From contig CALEAR010000280.1 in assembly GCA_937943665.1 (NCBI GenBank), positions 1 to 7,687 of the forward strand: DNA of 7,687 nucleotides, in the 5' to 3' direction. Made by a program: the position numbers and the translations under genes. The stretch is from an uncultured Alcanivoracaceae bacterium. GTDB taxonomy: Bacteria > Pseudomonadota > Gammaproteobacteria > Pseudomonadales > Alcanivoracaceae. Below the pieces are notes generated by a model. It was not told the origin of the DNA, searched no databases, and saw only the letters and a list, made by a program, of their open reading frames with translations. Shown one piece after another: positions 6,304 through 7,687 of this stretch (the stretch's first letter is position 1; each line of letters begins with the position of its first letter).

Positions 6304-7687
6304 GCCTTACCTCCTCGCTGAGCCAACATGGAAGCAATGGCACCCACGTTACCGGCGCCCTGAGTGACTAACACATCGTTGTTCTGCAACAGTCGCTCCA
6401 AAATCTCTGGTATATGATCGGAATTTTCCACGTGCACAGGTTCCACCTGCCCCCGCTGACGAATGCTGCGGCATAGCGCTCGGGCATCCGCGCCAGGAAT
6501 GGGCTCTTCACCCGCGCTAAACACATCTAACATGAGCAGCACATCCACACGGGAAAGCACTCGCACAAAATCTTCGTATAAATCCTTGGTACGGGTGTAA
6601 CGATGCGGTTGAAACAGCATCACAATGCGACGATCTGGCCAACCTTTACGTAGGGCATCAATGGTTACCTCCACTTCACGAGGGTGATGCCCGTAATCAT
6701 CCACTAACATGGCAGTGCCTCTGGGATGAGGGTATTCGCCAAGGCGTTCAAAACGACGCCCCACACCACGGAATTGTTCTAGCCCGCGCACAATGGCTTC
6801 ATCAGAAACCCCTTCATCCATGGCCACGGCAATGGTGGCGAGGGCATTTAGCACATTGTGATCCCCGGGCAACTTCAAAGTAATGTCTAAGGGTTCGCCC
6901 TGGGTGCGGTGTACGCGGAAGCGTGATTGCATGCCGCTTTGCTCAAGGATTTCGCCGCGCACATCTGCCCCTTCACTAAAACCGTAACTGATCATTTGGC
7001 GATTAATTCGCGGCATCAACTTACGCACCACTTCATCATCAATACACATGATGGCGGCGCCATAGAAAGGTAAGTTGTGCAGGAAATCCACAAAGGTGTT
7101 CTCTAACTGTGCAAAATCGCCACCATAGGTGTGCATGTGATCTGCACCAATGTTGGTTACCACGGCGGTAAGGGGTTGCAAATGCAAGAAGGAGGCATCG
7201 GATTCATCGGCCTCGGCCACCAAGTAGCGGCTTTGCCCTAATCTTGCGTTGGTGCCAGCGCTAGTGAGTTTTCCGCCGATCACAAAAGTGGGATCAAGGG
7301 CATCCTCAGCAAACACGGAGGCAATCATGGAAGTGGTGGTGGTTTTACCATGGGTCCCTGCCACTGCAATACCGTGCCTAAAGCGCATGAGCTCCGCGAG
7401 CATTTGCGCACGAGGCACCACAGGAATGCGATTTTCCTGGGCAGCCACCACTTCAGGGTTATCGGGCTTCACCGCACTGGAAACCACCACCACATCCGCA
7501 TTGGCCACGTTCTCTTCCGCATGACCAATGAACACTTCCACTCCTAAGCTACGCAAACGTTCCACCACGGGGCTTTCACGCAGATCAGAGCCAGTGACGC
7601 GATAATCTTGGTTGTGCATCACCTCAGCAATGCCGCACATACCAACACCCCCAATACCCACAAAGTGGATCACATTAATCCGCCCCA
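6300..7687 (-). CDS. murC: UDP-N-acetylmuramate--L-alanine ligase (MurC), 5' end at or beyond window edge
   Basis: MurC adds L-alanine to UDP-MurNAc with ATP, the first amino acid of the peptidoglycan stem peptide. Residues are numbered from the GTG at 7673. [10 protein letters not shown] (3-12) is the UDP-binding start. [10 protein letters not shown] (105-114) is the ATP-binding P-loop, and EADESDASF (154-162), with N174 and H179, belongs to the central ATPase domain. DDYGHHP (325-331) and FQPHRYTRT (354-362) lie in the C-terminal domain. The C-terminus is complete. The reading frame stays open from the GTG to the edge (GRIN before VIHFVG), and relatives have extra residues before IHFVGIGG, so the true start may be outside. 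The codon at the edge ends in TG and could itself be the start (giving [11 protein letters not shown]). The GTG at 7673 lacks a clear ribosome site. It overlaps ddl by four bases. Confidence 0.96.
   Translation of the reverse strand, partial: GRINVIHFVGIGGVGMCGIAEVMHNQDYRVTGSDLRESPVVERLRSLGVEVFIGHAEENVANADVVVVSSAVKPDNPEVVAAQENRIPVVPRAQMLAELMRFRHGIAVAGTHGKTTTTSMIASVFAEDALDPTFVIGGKLTSAGTNARLGQSRYLVAEADESDASFLHLQPLTAVVTNIGADHMHTYGGDFAQLENTFVDFLHNLPFYGAAIMCIDDEVVRKLMPRINRQMISYGFSEGADVRGEILEQSGMQSRFRVHRTQGEPLDITLKLPGDHNVLNALATIAVAMDEGVSDEAIVRGLEQFRGVGRRFERLGEYPHPRGTAMLVDDYGHHPREVEVTIDALRKGWPDRRIVMLFQPHRYTRTKDLYEDFVRVLSRVDVLLMLDVFSAGEEPIPGADARALCRSIRQRGQVEPVHVENSDHIPEILERLLQNNDVLVTQGAGNVGAIASMLAQRGGKA

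Noticed and set aside
1..7687. Search for mobile elements, CRISPR repeats, tRNA genes, toxin-antitoxin or defence genes
   Set aside because: The window is almost fully occupied by recognised housekeeping genes, and the remaining gaps are under 160 bases with no such signals.

Overview
The window is the distal end of a gammaproteobacterial division and cell wall (dcw) cluster. Six genes lie on the minus strand in the order murC (cut by the right edge), ddl, ftsQ, ftsA, ftsZ, lpxC. They run right to left and are followed by a plus-strand dciA (DUF721) gene and the first 128 codons of a minus-strand M23-type peptidase cut by the left edge. The protein sequences (the FtsZ tail ending IPTFLRRQAD, the LpxC N-terminus MIKQRTLK) and the layout lpxC / convergent dciA / M23 resemble Pseudomonas and its marine relatives. 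In E. coli, secM follows lpxC instead. Base composition looks moderate by eye; it was not computed. I cannot name a genus.

Layout on the minus strand: murC (6300-7687, 5' end uncertain) overlaps ddl (5344-6303) by four bases (ATGA). ddl overlaps ftsQ (4533-5360) by 17 bases. The ftsQ stop abuts the ftsA start (TAAATG; ftsA 3303-4532). A 95-base gap with two hairpins separates ftsA from ftsZ (2047-3207), and a 157-base gap separates ftsZ from lpxC (987-1889). lpxC ends in an intrinsic terminator whose U-tract reaches the dciA stop codon. dciA (487-924, plus) converges on lpxC and diverges from the M23 gene (1-385, minus) across a 101-base spacer with candidate promoters for both.

How the genes work together: MurC adds L-alanine to UDP-MurNAc and Ddl makes the D-Ala-D-Ala dipeptide, both for the peptidoglycan precursor. 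FtsQ, FtsA and FtsZ are divisome proteins: FtsZ forms the ring, FtsA tethers it to the membrane, and FtsQ bridges to the periplasmic subunits. LpxC commits UDP-GlcNAc to lipid A synthesis. DciA belongs to the family that acts with the replicative helicase DnaB, and the M23 protein looks like a membrane-anchored, coiled-coil envelope protein.

I found no mobile element, CRISPR array, tRNA, rRNA, foreign gene or gene of unknown family. Every complete coding gene looks intact. The points worth a second look are in the non-coding stretches: a possible pseudoknot over the dciA/lpxC terminator, a possibly leaderless dciA, and paired hairpins between ftsA and ftsZ. I do not see a previously undescribed system here.
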